Shown: positions 1 through 9,527, counted from the stretch's first letter. The stretch: 64,000 bases of DNA from Sphingobacterium tabacisoli (GCF_017908035.1 NZ_JAEQMU010000006.1:370804-434803); one strand, 5' to 3'. Notes: a model not told the origin generated them from the letters alone. Made by a program: numbers and translations.

Positions 1-661
1 CGTCAGGTGTCCAAAAATGGAATGGAGCTGCACCAACTTTAAAACAAAGTCCGATCAGTAACAATAAAACTCCCCCATAAAAATAAGGAGAAATCTGTTG
101 AGGATTGGCTATTAGATACTCCCGTACCCCTGTAATATCAAAAGTACCTGTAGCACCGTAAAGCAAAGTGATGCCAAATAATAAAAATCCTGTGGAAAAT
201 GCGCCCATCAAGAAGTATTTCAACGCAGCTTCGTTGGATCCAAAATCAGTTTTTCGAATTCCAACCAAAATATACAATGCCACCGACATCACTTCAATAC
301 CGATAAAAAGCATCGCAAAATTATGATAAGCACTCACCATCAATGCTCCCGTCAAAGAGAAGAGGATCAGACAGTAGTACTCGGCAACATTGTTACTAAT
401 GGAACTGAAGTAGGCCTTGGAGAGCAACAATATCAAACCTGTCGTGACGATACACAATATCGAAAATGCAAGCGCAAAATTGTCAAAGACAACCATTCCA
501 CTATATATAGGTTTTGCATCTCCACCCCATAAAGCAAGCTCACATCCTAATGCGACCAGCAAACCGATAAGTGTAACAGGCAATAAAGCTGATTTAGCTT
601 TGAACAACCCCAAATACAATACTAAAATCCCTAATAACGAAAGCGTAATAATCGCAGCCAT
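1..661 (-). CDS. nuoN: NADH-quinone oxidoreductase subunit N (5' part; runs off the left edge)
   Basis: Reading the complement from the ATG at 661 gives an open frame to base 1, about 220 residues, rich in hydrophobic helices. It starts MAAIITLSLLGILVLYLG and contains GIEVMSVALYILVGI and then KVGAAPFHFWTPD, the lysine-containing proton-channel helix motif of the antiporter-like subunits (NuoL/M/N). NuoN is one of three antiporter-like membrane-arm subunits of complex I. It follows nuoM by 22 nt and is the last gene of the nuo operon. The C-terminal half lies outside the window. The identity is firm because of the motif and the nuoL-nuoM-nuoN order. Confidence 0.93.
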   Translation of the reverse strand, partial: MAAIITLSLLGILVLYLGLFKAKSALLPVTLIGLLVALGCELALWGGDAKPIYSGMVVFDNFALAFSILCIVTTGLILLLSKAYFSSISNNVAEYYCLILFSLTGALMVSAYHNFAMLFIGIEVMSVALYILVGIRKTDFGSNEAALKYFLMGAFSTGFLLFGITLLYGATGTFDITGVREYLIANPQQISPYFYGGVLLLLIGLCFKVGAAPFHFWTPD

Positions 662-683
662 AATCTATTAACTTATACTTGCT

Positions 684-2129
684 TTAAAATTTAACTTGCT
701 CTAACAGTTGTGTCACAGACGCCTCTGATAAATGTAATAACCCATTCGGGAACACCCCTAAATACAATACAACCACAGCCACAATAAACAGCACCACAAT
801 TTCATGCCCTTTGATATCGGTAACAGCATTATTCGACTTAGAGCCGGTCCCCAGCATTGTACGCTGAAATAGTCGAAGCATGTACACCGCTCCAAAAATC
901 AACGTCAACCCACCAAACACGGCATAGAGTAACCCTACACCATAAACACCTTTAAGGAGCAAGAACTCTCCAATAAAACCGTTCGTCAATGGTAATCCCA
1001 CGGCCCCCATAATAATGATCAAGAAGAATATAGCCAGCTTAGGCATACGTTCAGCCAGACCACCGAGCTCTTTCAGTGTGCGGGTACCCGTCCGTTGCGC
1101 TATAATATCCAACACAAAAAACAAACCTATCACACTGATACCATGATTGACCATCTGCATCAATGCGCCCTGCAAACCTTCTTGATTCCAAGCAAAAATA
1201 CCGGCACCAATCAATCCCACGTGCGCAATTGAAGAGTAAGCAATAAGACGTTTTGTATCCTGCTGTTTAAAAGCAATAAGAGAAGCGTAAACAACGCCTA
1301 TAATACATAATATCAACGCCATCTGCCCATAAGCGGCAACCCCCAGTGGGGCAATCGGAATCAACCAACGAACCAGACCAAATGTTCCCATCTTGAGCAT
1401 AATCCCTGCAAGCAACATTGTACCTGCTGTCGGCGCATTGGTATAGGTATCTGGTTGCCATGTATGAAAAGGAAAAATAGGAATCTTAACTGCAAAAGCA
1501 ATAAAGAAAGCCCAAAAAATCCAACGTTGTGTGCTATCGTGCAGATCGAGTGCAGCAAAAGAACTCCATTCGAAATCTTTTGTTGCTGTCTGTTGGTACA
1601 GATAAAGGATTGCAACAAGCATCAACAGCGACCCGAAAAAAGTGTAGATAAAGAATTTTAGATTCACTCGGATTCGATCCCCCTCACCCCAAAGTGCGCA
1701 GATAAAATAAATTGGAATCAATGCAACTTCCCATCCGACATAGAAAGAAAATGCGTCTAGCGCAACAAAGACCAAAAGTAAACCCGCCTGCATAAAAGAC
1801 ACCAAGGCATAAAAGTTTCCTTTAAGCGTTTTACCAAAGGTCGAGAGGATAATCAATGGTATCAATCCATTGGTCAGGAGAACCAAGGGGAGACTAATAC
1901 CATCCAAACCAATATGGAATTTTATCCCTAACCGTGGTATCCAATCATACGATTGTTCAAATTGAATACTGGCATCAGGAACGAATTGACATAAAAAAGG
2001 AACAGTCAATACCAATTGGAGCACAGACAATCCCAAAGCAGCCCACTTGGCAGAAGACGAAGACTTCACAAATGCTAAAACAAGAGCACTTACAAGAGGG
2101 AGTAACAGCAGTATAAATAGGTTATTCAT
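684..2129 (-). CDS. nuoM: NADH-quinone oxidoreductase subunit M
   Basis: A 481-residue polytopic inner-membrane protein, an antiporter-like proton-pumping subunit of complex I. It has the conserved helix-5 glutamate in GWEVALIPIYFICALWG (about residue 133) and the lysine helix followed by FPFHTWQPDTYTNAPTAGT (about residues 215-235). Length is close to the usual 480-510. It is spaced 22 nt from nuoL upstream and 22 nt from nuoN downstream, which suggests cotranscription. Nothing is missing or unusual. Confidence 0.97.
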   Translation of the reverse strand: MNNLFILLLLPLVSALVLAFVKSSSSAKWAALGLSVLQLVLTVPFLCQFVPDASIQFEQSYDWIPRLGIKFHIGLDGISLPLVLLTNGLIPLIILSTFGKTLKGNFYALVSFMQAGLLLVFVALDAFSFYVGWEVALIPIYFICALWGEGDRIRVNLKFFIYTFFGSLLMLVAILYLYQQTATKDFEWSSFAALDLHDSTQRWIFWAFFIAFAVKIPIFPFHTWQPDTYTNAPTAGTMLLAGIMLKMGTFGLVRWLIPIAPLGVAAYGQMALILCIIGVVYASLIAFKQQDTKRLIAYSSIAHVGLIGAGIFAWNQEGLQGALMQMVNHGISVIGLFFVLDIIAQRTGTRTLKELGGLAERMPKLAIFFLIIIMGAVGLPLTNGFIGEFLLLKGVYGVGLLYAVFGGLTLIFGAVYMLRLFQRTMLGTGSKSNNAVTDIKGHEIVVLFIVAVVVLYLGVFPNGLLHLSEASVTQLLEQVKF

Positions 2130-2151
2130 GGATTACTTCGATTACAAATAG

Positions 2152-4071
2152 CTATACATTTAAAAAACCGTACAAAAGGATAGCGATAACCCCAATGACC
2201 ATCATAAAGATATAAAAACCAACATGTCCTGTCTGCAGCTGACGAATGCCTCGACCGGAAGACATAAAAAAGCTTCCGATACCGTTTACAAAACCGTCTA
2301 TTCCTGCTCTATCAACAATATGGTATAAAAACTTCGAAAATGCATTCAAGGGGCGAACAATCACCGCATCATATAGTTCATCTACATAAAGCTTATGATA
2401 GGATAATTTGTACAAAAGCCCTTGTTCTTGTCCGTCTGGACCAGGGATCCTTTTCTTCTTAACATAAGTTGAATAAGCTATAACAGCCATTATCAAAGCT
2501 GCAATAGCAGATGCCCCCATCAAGATATACTCGGTATTATGGTCAATATGGATGGCTTCCACTCGACTGTTACTGTAAGCAAATATCGGACTCAGGAAGT
2601 TAGCAAGCCAATGACTGCCTCCTAACGCCTCTGGCACATTCAACAATCCTCCGCCAGCAGCAAGCACCGCTAATACAAGCAAAGGAAGCAACATCGTAGC
2701 AGGAGACTCATGCAAATGACTCTTTTGATCCTCCGTTCCTCTAAATTCTCCGAAAAATGTCAGATACAACAGCCTGAACATATAGAAAGCGGTAAATAAA
2801 GCTCCTATAAAACCAAGCCCCCATAGTAAAGGGTTAGCTAGGAAAGCATGCGCCAAGATCTCATCCTTTGAGAAAAACCCCGACAATGGCGGTATTCCCG
2901 AAATAGCAATAGTACCGATCAGCATAGTCAAATAAGTTATAGGAAGCCCCTTTTTAAGCCCCCCCATCTGACGCATGTCCTGCTCATCACTCATCGCATG
3001 GATGACAGATCCTGCTCCCAAGAAAAGCAATGCCTTAAAGAAAGCATGCGTCAGTACATGGAAAAAAGCACCTGTAAACGCACCAACGCCCAATCCCAAA
3101 AACATATACCCCAATTGAGAAACCGTCGAATAAGCCAACACTTTCTTAATATCATTCTGCGTAATTGCAATAAAGGCGGCAACCAATGCGGTACACACAC
3201 CTATCGCGGCAATAATCTGCATTGTGACGGGAGATAGCGTAAACAAAATATTGGATCTTACGATCATATAGATACCTGCCGTAACCATCGTTGCCGCGTG
3301 AATCAATGCAGAAACCGGAGTAGGTCCCGCCATCGCATCAGGTAACCATGTAAATAAAGGAATCTGTGCCGATTTTCCGGTTGCTGCAACAAACAATAAT
3401 AAAGTAATCAGCAGTAAGGTGGCATCACCGACCGGGAAACTGGATGCTTGCTGGAATACGGCATCAAATTCTAAAGAGCCAAATGTAGCGATGATAGCAA
3501 AAACAGCAATCAAAAATCCCAAATCGCCGATTCTATTCATTACAAACGCCTTCTTAGCTGCGCTTGCATAACTTGAATTTTTATACCAGAAACCGATCAG
3601 TAAATAAGAGCATAGGCCGACTCCTTCCCATCCGATAAACATAATCAAATAGTTAGAGCCTAAAACCAACAGCAACATAAAGAATATAAATAGATTCAGG
3701 TATGCAAAGAATTTACCGAACCCCGCATCATGGCTCATATATCCAATGGAGTACAGGTGGATCAAGAAACCTATACCTGTAATAATAAGCAACATTAATG
3801 CGCTCAAAGGATCTACCAAGAAAGAGAAACTAATATCCAAATTACCCAATCGAATCCAATCGAATAAGTGATAAGCAAAAGCCGAATCTTGTCCTGCACT
3901 GCGAGCGGCCAGCACTTCACCAAATACAAGGCAACTCAATATAAAAGACCCCAGCACTACGCCACTACCAAGAGTTCCGACAGCACTTTTAGGGAGAAAA
4001 TTTCGCCCTATTCCATTGATTACAAATCCAATCAGGGGTAGTAAAGGTATTAACCAAATTAGTTCGATCAT
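2152..4071 (-). CDS. nuoL: NADH-quinone oxidoreductase subunit L
   Basis: A 639-residue polytopic protein, the distal antiporter-like subunit of complex I. Visible family marks are GWEGVGLCSYLLIGFWY (helix-5 glutamate, about residue 147), KAFVMNRIGDLGFL, and GPTPVSALIHAATMVTAGIY with the channel lysine/histidine region (about 250-270). The C-terminal 150 residues fit the long lateral helix and the last membrane anchor seen in this subunit. Length is normal. It lies between nuoK and nuoM in the expected order, about 20 nt from each. Confidence 0.97.
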   Translation of the reverse strand: MIELIWLIPLLPLIGFVINGIGRNFLPKSAVGTLGSGVVLGSFILSCLVFGEVLAARSAGQDSAFAYHLFDWIRLGNLDISFSFLVDPLSALMLLIITGIGFLIHLYSIGYMSHDAGFGKFFAYLNLFIFFMLLLVLGSNYLIMFIGWEGVGLCSYLLIGFWYKNSSYASAAKKAFVMNRIGDLGFLIAVFAIIATFGSLEFDAVFQQASSFPVGDATLLLITLLLFVAATGKSAQIPLFTWLPDAMAGPTPVSALIHAATMVTAGIYMIVRSNILFTLSPVTMQIIAAIGVCTALVAAFIAITQNDIKKVLAYSTVSQLGYMFLGLGVGAFTGAFFHVLTHAFFKALLFLGAGSVIHAMSDEQDMRQMGGLKKGLPITYLTMLIGTIAISGIPPLSGFFSKDEILAHAFLANPLLWGLGFIGALFTAFYMFRLLYLTFFGEFRGTEDQKSHLHESPATMLLPLLVLAVLAAGGGLLNVPEALGGSHWLANFLSPIFAYSNSRVEAIHIDHNTEYILMGASAIAALIMAVIAYSTYVKKKRIPGPDGQEQGLLYKLSYHKLYVDELYDAVIVRPLNAFSKFLYHIVDRAGIDGFVNGIGSFFMSSGRGIRQLQTGHVGFYIFMMVIGVIAILLYGFLNV

Positions 4072-4092
4072 ATAGCTAGTTCTACTTAATTT

Positions 4093-4422
4093 TTACCAAC
4101 GCAACTTACTTAACGACTCAATATCTACTGATTTTGTATTCCTATAGACCATAATAACAATAGCCAGTCCCACAGCCACCTCTGCGGCTGCTAATGCCAT
4201 GATAAAGAACACAAACACCTGTCCACTGGCATCTCCCCGATACGCTGAGAATGCAGCCAACAACAGGTTAACGGAATTGAGCATAAGCTCTATCGACATC
4301 ATAATGATAATCACATTACGACGGATCAACACACCAATGACACCGATTGAAAAAATGATACTACAGAAAATCAGGTAGTGATTTAACGGTATCCCTTGTA
4401 TATTTTGAATAATATTGTCCAT
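4093..4422 (-). CDS. nuoK: NADH-quinone oxidoreductase subunit K
   Basis: A 109-residue protein with three predicted membrane helices, homologous to mitochondrial ND4L. The second helix contains MSIELMLNSVNLLLAAFS with a buried glutamate, and the third contains AAAEVAVGLAIVIMVYRN with the second conserved glutamate. Both carboxylates belong to the proton path next to NuoJ. Its ATG at 4422 overlaps the last base of nuoJ, indicating translational coupling. Confidence 0.96.
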   Translation of the reverse strand: MDNIIQNIQGIPLNHYLIFCSIIFSIGVIGVLIRRNVIIIMMSIELMLNSVNLLLAAFSAYRGDASGQVFVFFIMALAAAEVAVGLAIVIMVYRNTKSVDIESLSKLRW

Positions 4423-4919
4423 TACGCTTCTTTTGTTTCTTTTTTAGCCAATAATATTGCACCAACCATCGCAGTCAATAACAAGATTGAGGATAGCTCA
4501 AAAGGCAAAAGGAATTCATCAAATAAAACTTTACCTAGATTTTTCACTAGTCCGACATCGCTATTGCCCGTCACAAACTCGTTATTGCTCTCTATAACCT
4601 TAAAAGCTCCTAAAAATGTAACCAGCATACACATTCCAGCTACAGCGCCCATAATCTTCACCAGATTGGACCTCATTGGCTCGATATCCTTATTGAGATT
4701 GAGCAACATCAGGACAAATAAAAATAAGACCATGATTGCTCCCATATAGACGATGAAATTGACAACGGCCAAAAATTGGGCATTTAGCAAGATATAGTGC
4801 ACCGTAAAGGTGAAAAAGGTAATAACCAAATAAAGCACACTATGCACAGGGTTCTTTGTGAAGATGGTCATCAGCGCAAAGAAAATAGACAAAAAGGCAA
4901 CAAAATAGAATATAGTCAT
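4422..4919 (-). CDS. nuoJ: NADH-quinone oxidoreductase subunit J
   Basis: A 165-residue protein with five predicted membrane helices, homologous to mitochondrial ND6. The third helix, VVNFIVYMGAIMVLFLFVLM, carries the conserved YxGAIMVLF stretch whose pi-bulge helix is important for coupling in solved complex I structures. It starts 4 nt after nuoI and overlaps nuoK by one base. Length and order are typical. Confidence 0.95.
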   Translation of the reverse strand: MTIFYFVAFLSIFFALMTIFTKNPVHSVLYLVITFFTFTVHYILLNAQFLAVVNFIVYMGAIMVLFLFVLMLLNLNKDIEPMRSNLVKIMGAVAGMCMLVTFLGAFKVIESNNEFVTGNSDVGLVKNLGKVLFDEFLLPFELSSILLLTAMVGAILLAKKETKEA

Positions 4920-4923
4920 CTGC

Positions 4924-5445
4924 TTAAGCGTTTTCTCTGTTTAGTTTTGTAATATCAAATTTAGGTTCCACCAATTTATCCTTGCCATAAATAAAATCGC
5001 GACGCAGATATTCTGCAGTAACATGCGGCCCATCAAGATAGATCGCCTCCTTAGGGCAGGCTTCCTCGCAAAGTCCACAAAAAATACAACGGAGCATATT
5101 GATTTCATAAACAGCAGCGTACTTCTCTTCCCGATATAGGTTCTCCTCTCCTTTTTGACGCTCTGCGGCAGTCATCGTAATAGCTTCAGCAGGACAAGAT
5201 AAAGCGCAAAGTCCACATGCTGTACAGCGCTCCCGCCCTTGCTCATCACGTTTCAAAGAATGCTGCCCTCTAAAGTTTTTTGAGTAAGGCCGTATTTCCT
5301 CCGGATATTTAATCGTTGGTATTTTTTTGAAAAAGTGTCTTAGGGTGATAGACAACCCCTTAGCAATAGCCGGTAGATACATGCGCTCCCATATATTCAT
5401 TGGCTTCTGCTCAATAACTTTCTTTCTATTACTTAATGATTGCAT
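4924..5445 (-). CDS. nuoI: NADH-quinone oxidoreductase subunit I (two [4Fe-4S] clusters)
   Basis: A 173-residue peripheral-arm subunit carrying clusters N6a and N6b. Two ferredoxin motifs are visible, CTACGLCALSCP (C74, C77, C80, C84) and CIFCGLCEEACP (C120, C123, C126, C130), with each fourth cysteine completing the partner cluster. The N-terminal 40 residues are basic and amphipathic, as expected for the part that lies on the membrane. A 95-nt gap holding a hairpin (5479-5518) separates it from nuoH, the largest gap inside the operon. Confidence 0.97.
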   Translation of the reverse strand: MQSLSNRKKVIEQKPMNIWERMYLPAIAKGLSITLRHFFKKIPTIKYPEEIRPYSKNFRGQHSLKRDEQGRERCTACGLCALSCPAEAITMTAAERQKGEENLYREEKYAAVYEINMLRCIFCGLCEEACPKEAIYLDGPHVTAEYLRRDFIYGKDKLVEPKFDITKLNRENA

Positions 5446-5478
5446 AACTGTTATTTAAAAGTTATAATGGTTACAAAA

Positions 5479-5518
5479 GTGATGGAGGTGATGTTCTTTC
5501 CTTCCTAACCTCTATCAC
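5479..5518 (-). other. Imperfect hairpin in the nuoH-nuoI gap
   Basis: The arms GTGATGGAGGT (5479-5489) and ACCTCTATCAC (5508-5518) are complementary at 10 of 11 positions around an 18-nt loop. In the nuo mRNA this would form a stem between nuoH and nuoI. There is no U-tract after it, so it is not a classical terminator. It could be an mRNA processing or stability element; that is inference. Confidence 0.45.
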
Positions 5519-5540
5519 TAGGATCACCAACTTCACTATT

Positions 5541-6581
5541 TTAAAAATAAGTATCCTTTACTAGTGTGATTACTCCTGTCAGCACGATATTAGCAATGGC
5601 TAAAGGAATTAATATCTTCCAGCCAAGATTCATCAACTGATCATAGCGGAACCGTGGCAAAGTCCAACGTATCCACATAAAGAAAAAGATGAAACCGAAT
5701 ATCTTTAAAAAGAAAACTACTACGCCAATAATGGTTATCCAATTTTGCGATAGCCCAAGCTCATACATAAACGGGAAATTATAACCGCCAAAGTAGAGTG
5801 CTGCCATCAACGCCGAAGAAACAAACATATTAATGTACTCCGAGAACATATAGAGCCCGAGTTTCATCGAAGAATATTCGGTATGGTAGCCTCCGACCAG
5901 TTCGGTCTCACACTCCGGTAAATCAAACGGTACCCGGTTACACTCTGCAAAAGCACAGGTGATAAAAATCAAAAAGCCGAGCGGCTGTCCCCATATGTTC
6001 CAATTGACAAACCCCGATTGTTGTGCTACAATATCTTCTAGCTGTAAGGTACCCGTCACCATCAATAACGCGATAAGCGACAACCCCATTCCGATTTCAT
6101 AACTAATACTCTGAGAAGCTGCACGGATAGCACCCATCAACGAAAACTTGTTGTTGGAAGCCCAGCCACCAAGCATAATTCCGTATACCCCTAAAGCAAT
6201 AACACCGAACATATAGAGTACACCTATGTTAATTCCTGAAGCCACCTGCAACGAGATCTGCTTGCCATTAATAGTAAGCTCCTGCCCCCAGGGGATGACA
6301 GCCGAACTGATACAGGCAGTGATAATAGCTATAACCGGCCCCAAAATAAAAAGAGGCTTGTGTGCTCCCGAAGGAATAATCTCCTCTTTAAAAAAGAACT
6401 TTCCACCATCGCACAGAGGCTGTAAAAGTCCGAAAATACCAGCTCTATCTGGTCCATGCCTATCTTGCATAAAACCAGCAATCTTACGCTCTGCAAGGGT
6501 AGAATACATTGCGATTACCAAGGTAATGGTAAACACAATAACTACTAAAATCAATTTTTCTAAAATAAAAGCTGTTTCCAT
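5541..6581 (-). CDS. nuoH: NADH-quinone oxidoreductase subunit H
   Basis: A 346-residue membrane protein homologous to ND1, which forms the quinone-entry chamber and the first part of the proton path. It contains AERKIAGFMQDRHGPDRAG (about residues 29-47), the conserved cytosolic loop contacting the peripheral arm, and the acidic loop PFDLPECETELVGGYHTEYS. Length is normal. It begins 7 nt after the nuoG stop. Confidence 0.97.
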   Translation of the reverse strand: METAFILEKLILVVIVFTITLVIAMYSTLAERKIAGFMQDRHGPDRAGIFGLLQPLCDGGKFFFKEEIIPSGAHKPLFILGPVIAIITACISSAVIPWGQELTINGKQISLQVASGINIGVLYMFGVIALGVYGIMLGGWASNNKFSLMGAIRAASQSISYEIGMGLSLIALLMVTGTLQLEDIVAQQSGFVNWNIWGQPLGFLIFITCAFAECNRVPFDLPECETELVGGYHTEYSSMKLGLYMFSEYINMFVSSALMAALYFGGYNFPFMYELGLSQNWITIIGVVVFFLKIFGFIFFFMWIRWTLPRFRYDQLMNLGWKILIPLAIANIVLTGVITLVKDTYF

Positions 6582-6588
6582 CGCTGAT

Positions 6589-7605
6589 TTACTTTAATCG
6601 TTCTGTTCTGGCCAACTGCTCCTCATTAGCCAATTGCAATTTTTTATCTTCATGAATCACCGAAGGAGGATTAAAATTCAAGTAGTGATTTGCTCCAATA
6701 ACAGATTCATGATCTACCGGAGTAGGCTCCTCGAGTGTCCAATCGGAAGTATGCTTCGTCTCAAACCGACAAGTGTTACAGATAAATTCTTCTACCTCTC
6801 CATACTCATCTTTTCTGCCTGTAACCCGTAATACTTCGTCTCCTTTGTACCAAAGCGTGACTTTTCCAGCACAAGTAGGGCAATCCCTATGTGCATCCAC
6901 GGGCTTGGTAAACCACACACGGTTCTTAAAACGGAAAGTCTTATCCGTCAAAGCCCCCACCGGACATACATCAATTACATTTCCTACAAAATCATGATTC
7001 AATGCTTTATGTATGAATGTGGATATCTCGGAATGATCCCCTCTATTCAAGACCCCATGCTCGCGCTCGTCAGTAAGCTGATTGGCAACAAAAACACAAC
7101 GATAACACAGAATACAACGATTCATATGCAGCTGAATTTTATCTCCGATATCAATACGTTCGAATGTACGGCGTTCAAATTCATACCGCGTCCCTTCATC
7201 GCCGTGCTCATAGCCCAGATCCTGCAATTTGCACTCACCGGCTTGATCACATACTGGACAGTCCAAAGGGTGGTTGATCAAAAGCATCTCCACAACTCCT
7301 TTTCGAGCTTCAACAACATCAGGAGACGTAATATTCTGTACCTCCATACCATCCATAACAGTCGTGCGGCAAGATGCCACAAGCTTAGGCATTGGTCTAG
7401 GGTCTTTCTCGGACCCCTTAGATACTTTGACCAAACAGGTACGGCATTTACCCCCGGTTCCCTCTAACTTAGAATAGTAGCACATCGCTGGCGGGACAAT
7501 ATCTCCACCTATCTGACGTGCTGCATTTAGAATAGTAGTTCCTGGTTTTACCTCTACAGGTATACCATCGATCGTTACTTTAAATTTTACAACTTCTTCA
7601 GCCAT
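6589..7605 (-). CDS. nuoG: NADH-quinone oxidoreductase subunit G, short form (Fe-S domains only)
   Basis: A 338-residue peripheral-arm subunit. Visible ligands are C42, C54, C57, C79 ([2Fe-2S] N1b), H112, C116, C119, C125 (His-Cys3 cluster N5), and C164, C167, C170, C214 (N4). A fourth set, C242-x2-C245 and C276-x2-C279, sits where the Fe4S4 domain of long NuoG begins. The molybdopterin-oxidoreductase-like C-terminal domain present in E. coli NuoG (about 900 residues) is absent. I recall short NuoG as normal in Bacteroidota, so this is probably not a truncation. It lies between nuoF and nuoH in the usual order. Confidence 0.93.
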   Translation of the reverse strand: MAEEVVKFKVTIDGIPVEVKPGTTILNAARQIGGDIVPPAMCYYSKLEGTGGKCRTCLVKVSKGSEKDPRPMPKLVASCRTTVMDGMEVQNITSPDVVEARKGVVEMLLINHPLDCPVCDQAGECKLQDLGYEHGDEGTRYEFERRTFERIDIGDKIQLHMNRCILCYRCVFVANQLTDEREHGVLNRGDHSEISTFIHKALNHDFVGNVIDVCPVGALTDKTFRFKNRVWFTKPVDAHRDCPTCAGKVTLWYKGDEVLRVTGRKDEYGEVEEFICNTCRFETKHTSDWTLEEPTPVDHESVIGANHYLNFNPPSVIHEDKKLQLANEEQLARTERLK

Positions 7606-7638
7606 CGTTTCTGCTTTCTACTAGATTATTACCCTCGT

Positions 7639-8994
7639 TTACTGTGCTACCGGTTTTATAGGATCGGCATAATGTGCTAACCCATAATTCTTCGATTGCG
7701 ACTCCTCTGGATGAAGTACATGCCACTCAAACTCGTCTCTAAAGTGCCGAATCGCTGCCGCTACAGGCCACGCCGCAGCGTCGCCTAACGGACAAATTGT
7801 ATTACCTTCTATTTTTCGCTGAATATCCCATAGTAAATCGATATCCGCGATACTGCCTTGACCGTGTTCTATTTTATATAATACCTTCTCCATCCAGCCC
7901 GTTCCTTCACGACAAGGGGAACACTGTCCACAGCTTTCGTGATGATAGAAGCGTGTAAAATTCCAGGTGTTACGGACAATACATTGATCCTCATCAAAAA
8001 CGATAAATCCACCAGACCCCATCATAGTACCTGTCTGGAAACCACCGTCTGCCAGAGATTCATAGGTCATCAAACGAGCATCCCCATTGATGGTCTTACA
8101 AATTAGATTGGCGGGCAGAATCGGCACAGACGAACCACCTGCAACCAAAGCCTTTAGCCGCTTTCCATTAGCTATACCACCACAGTATTCGTCAGAATAG
8201 ATAAATTCTTCTACAGGTACTCCCAACTCAATCTCATATACTCCTGGGTTCTTCACATTTCCTCCAGCAGAAATCAGCTTCGTTCCTGTGCTACGCTCTA
8301 TACCGATTTTAGCATACTCTTCGCCTCCATCATTGATAATAGGCACAACAGATGCAATAGATTCAACATTATTTACAACTGTAGGACAGCCATATAATCC
8401 TGCAACTGCAGGGAATGGTGGCTTAATACGCGGATTACCACGCTTGCCTTCCAGCGATTCCAAGAGCGCGGTCTCTTCTCCACAGATGTATGCACCACCG
8501 CCCGGTTGTACATAGATCTCTAAGTCATAGCCTGTACCCAGTATATTCTTGCCTAGAAGTCCCGCTGCTTTTGTTTCAGCAATAGCACGCTCTAATATTC
8601 GGATCTGTGGCATCATCTCGCCACGGACATAGATATAGGACGTATTTGCTCCTAATGCATAACTCGACACGATCATTCCTTCAATTAATGCATGAGGGAT
8701 ATGAGTCATCAAATAACGATCTTTAAAAGTCCCTGGTTCAGACTCATCGCCATTACATACCAAATAACGGGGAACCCCCTCTGGCTTTGCCAAAAAGCTC
8801 CACTTCATCCCCGTAGGGAATCCCGCTCCTCCTCTTCCTCGTAGTCCAGATTTCTTCACCTCCTCGACAACGTCATCAGGAGACATGCTCTTTAATGCCT
8901 TCTCTACAGCACGATATCCTCCTTTTTGACGATAAACATCAAAAGTCTGAATACCTGGCTCATTGATATGCTCTAATAATAATTTACGTCCCAT
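7639..8994 (-). CDS. nuoF: NADH-quinone oxidoreductase subunit F (NADH- and FMN-binding)
   Basis: A 451-residue subunit where NADH is oxidised and electrons enter through FMN. It shows the glycine-rich FMN/NADH region GLRGRGGAGFPTG (50-62), the nucleotide-binding stretch GGGAYICGEETALLESLEG (165-183), and the N3 [4Fe-4S] ligands C355, C358, C361 (SCGQCSPCREG) and C401. Length and motifs are complete. It starts 5 nt after the nuoE stop. Confidence 0.97.
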   Translation of the reverse strand: MGRKLLLEHINEPGIQTFDVYRQKGGYRAVEKALKSMSPDDVVEEVKKSGLRGRGGAGFPTGMKWSFLAKPEGVPRYLVCNGDESEPGTFKDRYLMTHIPHALIEGMIVSSYALGANTSYIYVRGEMMPQIRILERAIAETKAAGLLGKNILGTGYDLEIYVQPGGGAYICGEETALLESLEGKRGNPRIKPPFPAVAGLYGCPTVVNNVESIASVVPIINDGGEEYAKIGIERSTGTKLISAGGNVKNPGVYEIELGVPVEEFIYSDEYCGGIANGKRLKALVAGGSSVPILPANLICKTINGDARLMTYESLADGGFQTGTMMGSGGFIVFDEDQCIVRNTWNFTRFYHHESCGQCSPCREGTGWMEKVLYKIEHGQGSIADIDLLWDIQRKIEGNTICPLGDAAAWPVAAAIRHFRDEFEWHVLHPEESQSKNYGLAHYADPIKPVAQ

Positions 8995-8999
8995 ATGTT

Positions 9000-9527
9000 T
9001 TAAGCTTGCTGTTTCGCTTTATCCCGCAAAGTGTCAATCAATTCATCCACACTTTTTTCAGTCAAATTCTCATAAAAAGTATACTCCGGGCCAATCTGTA
9101 ATACAGGTCCATAACCACAAGCGGCGATACATTCTACACCCCGCCAAGAGAATAAACCGTCGGCCGTAATCTCTCCTTCCTTTACACCTAAGCGGTTTTC
9201 AATATGCTGCATGATTTTTTCCGCACCGACCAAGCAACACGGCCCGGTACGGCACACTTCCAACATGTACTTCCCTTGAGGCTTTAAAAAATACATGGTA
9301 TAAAATGTAGCCACCTCATATACTTCAATAGCTTGTATATGAAGATATGCCGCCACTTTATCCATACTATCTGTACTTAACCACCCATACTCCGCTTGCA
9401 CGAGGTGAAGGATAGGTAATAACGCTGACTTTTGCTGGTTCTCGGGGTAACGAGCGACAATCTCGCCGAACTGTTCCAAAAGTGCCGCAGAAAATTCTAC
9501 CGGTTGGTTCTCTTGTATACTAAGCAT
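9000..9527 (-). CDS. nuoE: NADH-quinone oxidoreductase subunit E ([2Fe-2S] N1a)
   Basis: A 175-residue thioredoxin-like [2Fe-2S] protein of the NADH-dehydrogenase module. Ligands follow the family pattern: C92-x4-C97 (CRTGPC) and C133-x3-C137 (CIAAC). The N-terminal helical bundle containing SALLPILHLVQAEYGWL is typical. The start codon lies inside the end of nuoD (8-nt overlap), so the two are probably translationally coupled. Confidence 0.96.
   Translation of the reverse strand: MLSIQENQPVEFSAALLEQFGEIVARYPENQQKSALLPILHLVQAEYGWLSTDSMDKVAAYLHIQAIEVYEVATFYTMYFLKPQGKYMLEVCRTGPCCLVGAEKIMQHIENRLGVKEGEITADGLFSWRGVECIAACGYGPVLQIGPEYTFYENLTEKSVDELIDTLRDKAKQQA

Noticed and set aside
323..671. Two plus-strand open frames of 69 and 84 codons
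   Set aside because: They are the antisense of nuoN, whose minus-strand frame runs from 661 to base 1 with clear family motifs.
6889..7467. A 192-codon plus-strand frame inside nuoG
   Set aside because: Antisense of well-supported nuoG coding sequence; no start signal and no recognisable protein features.
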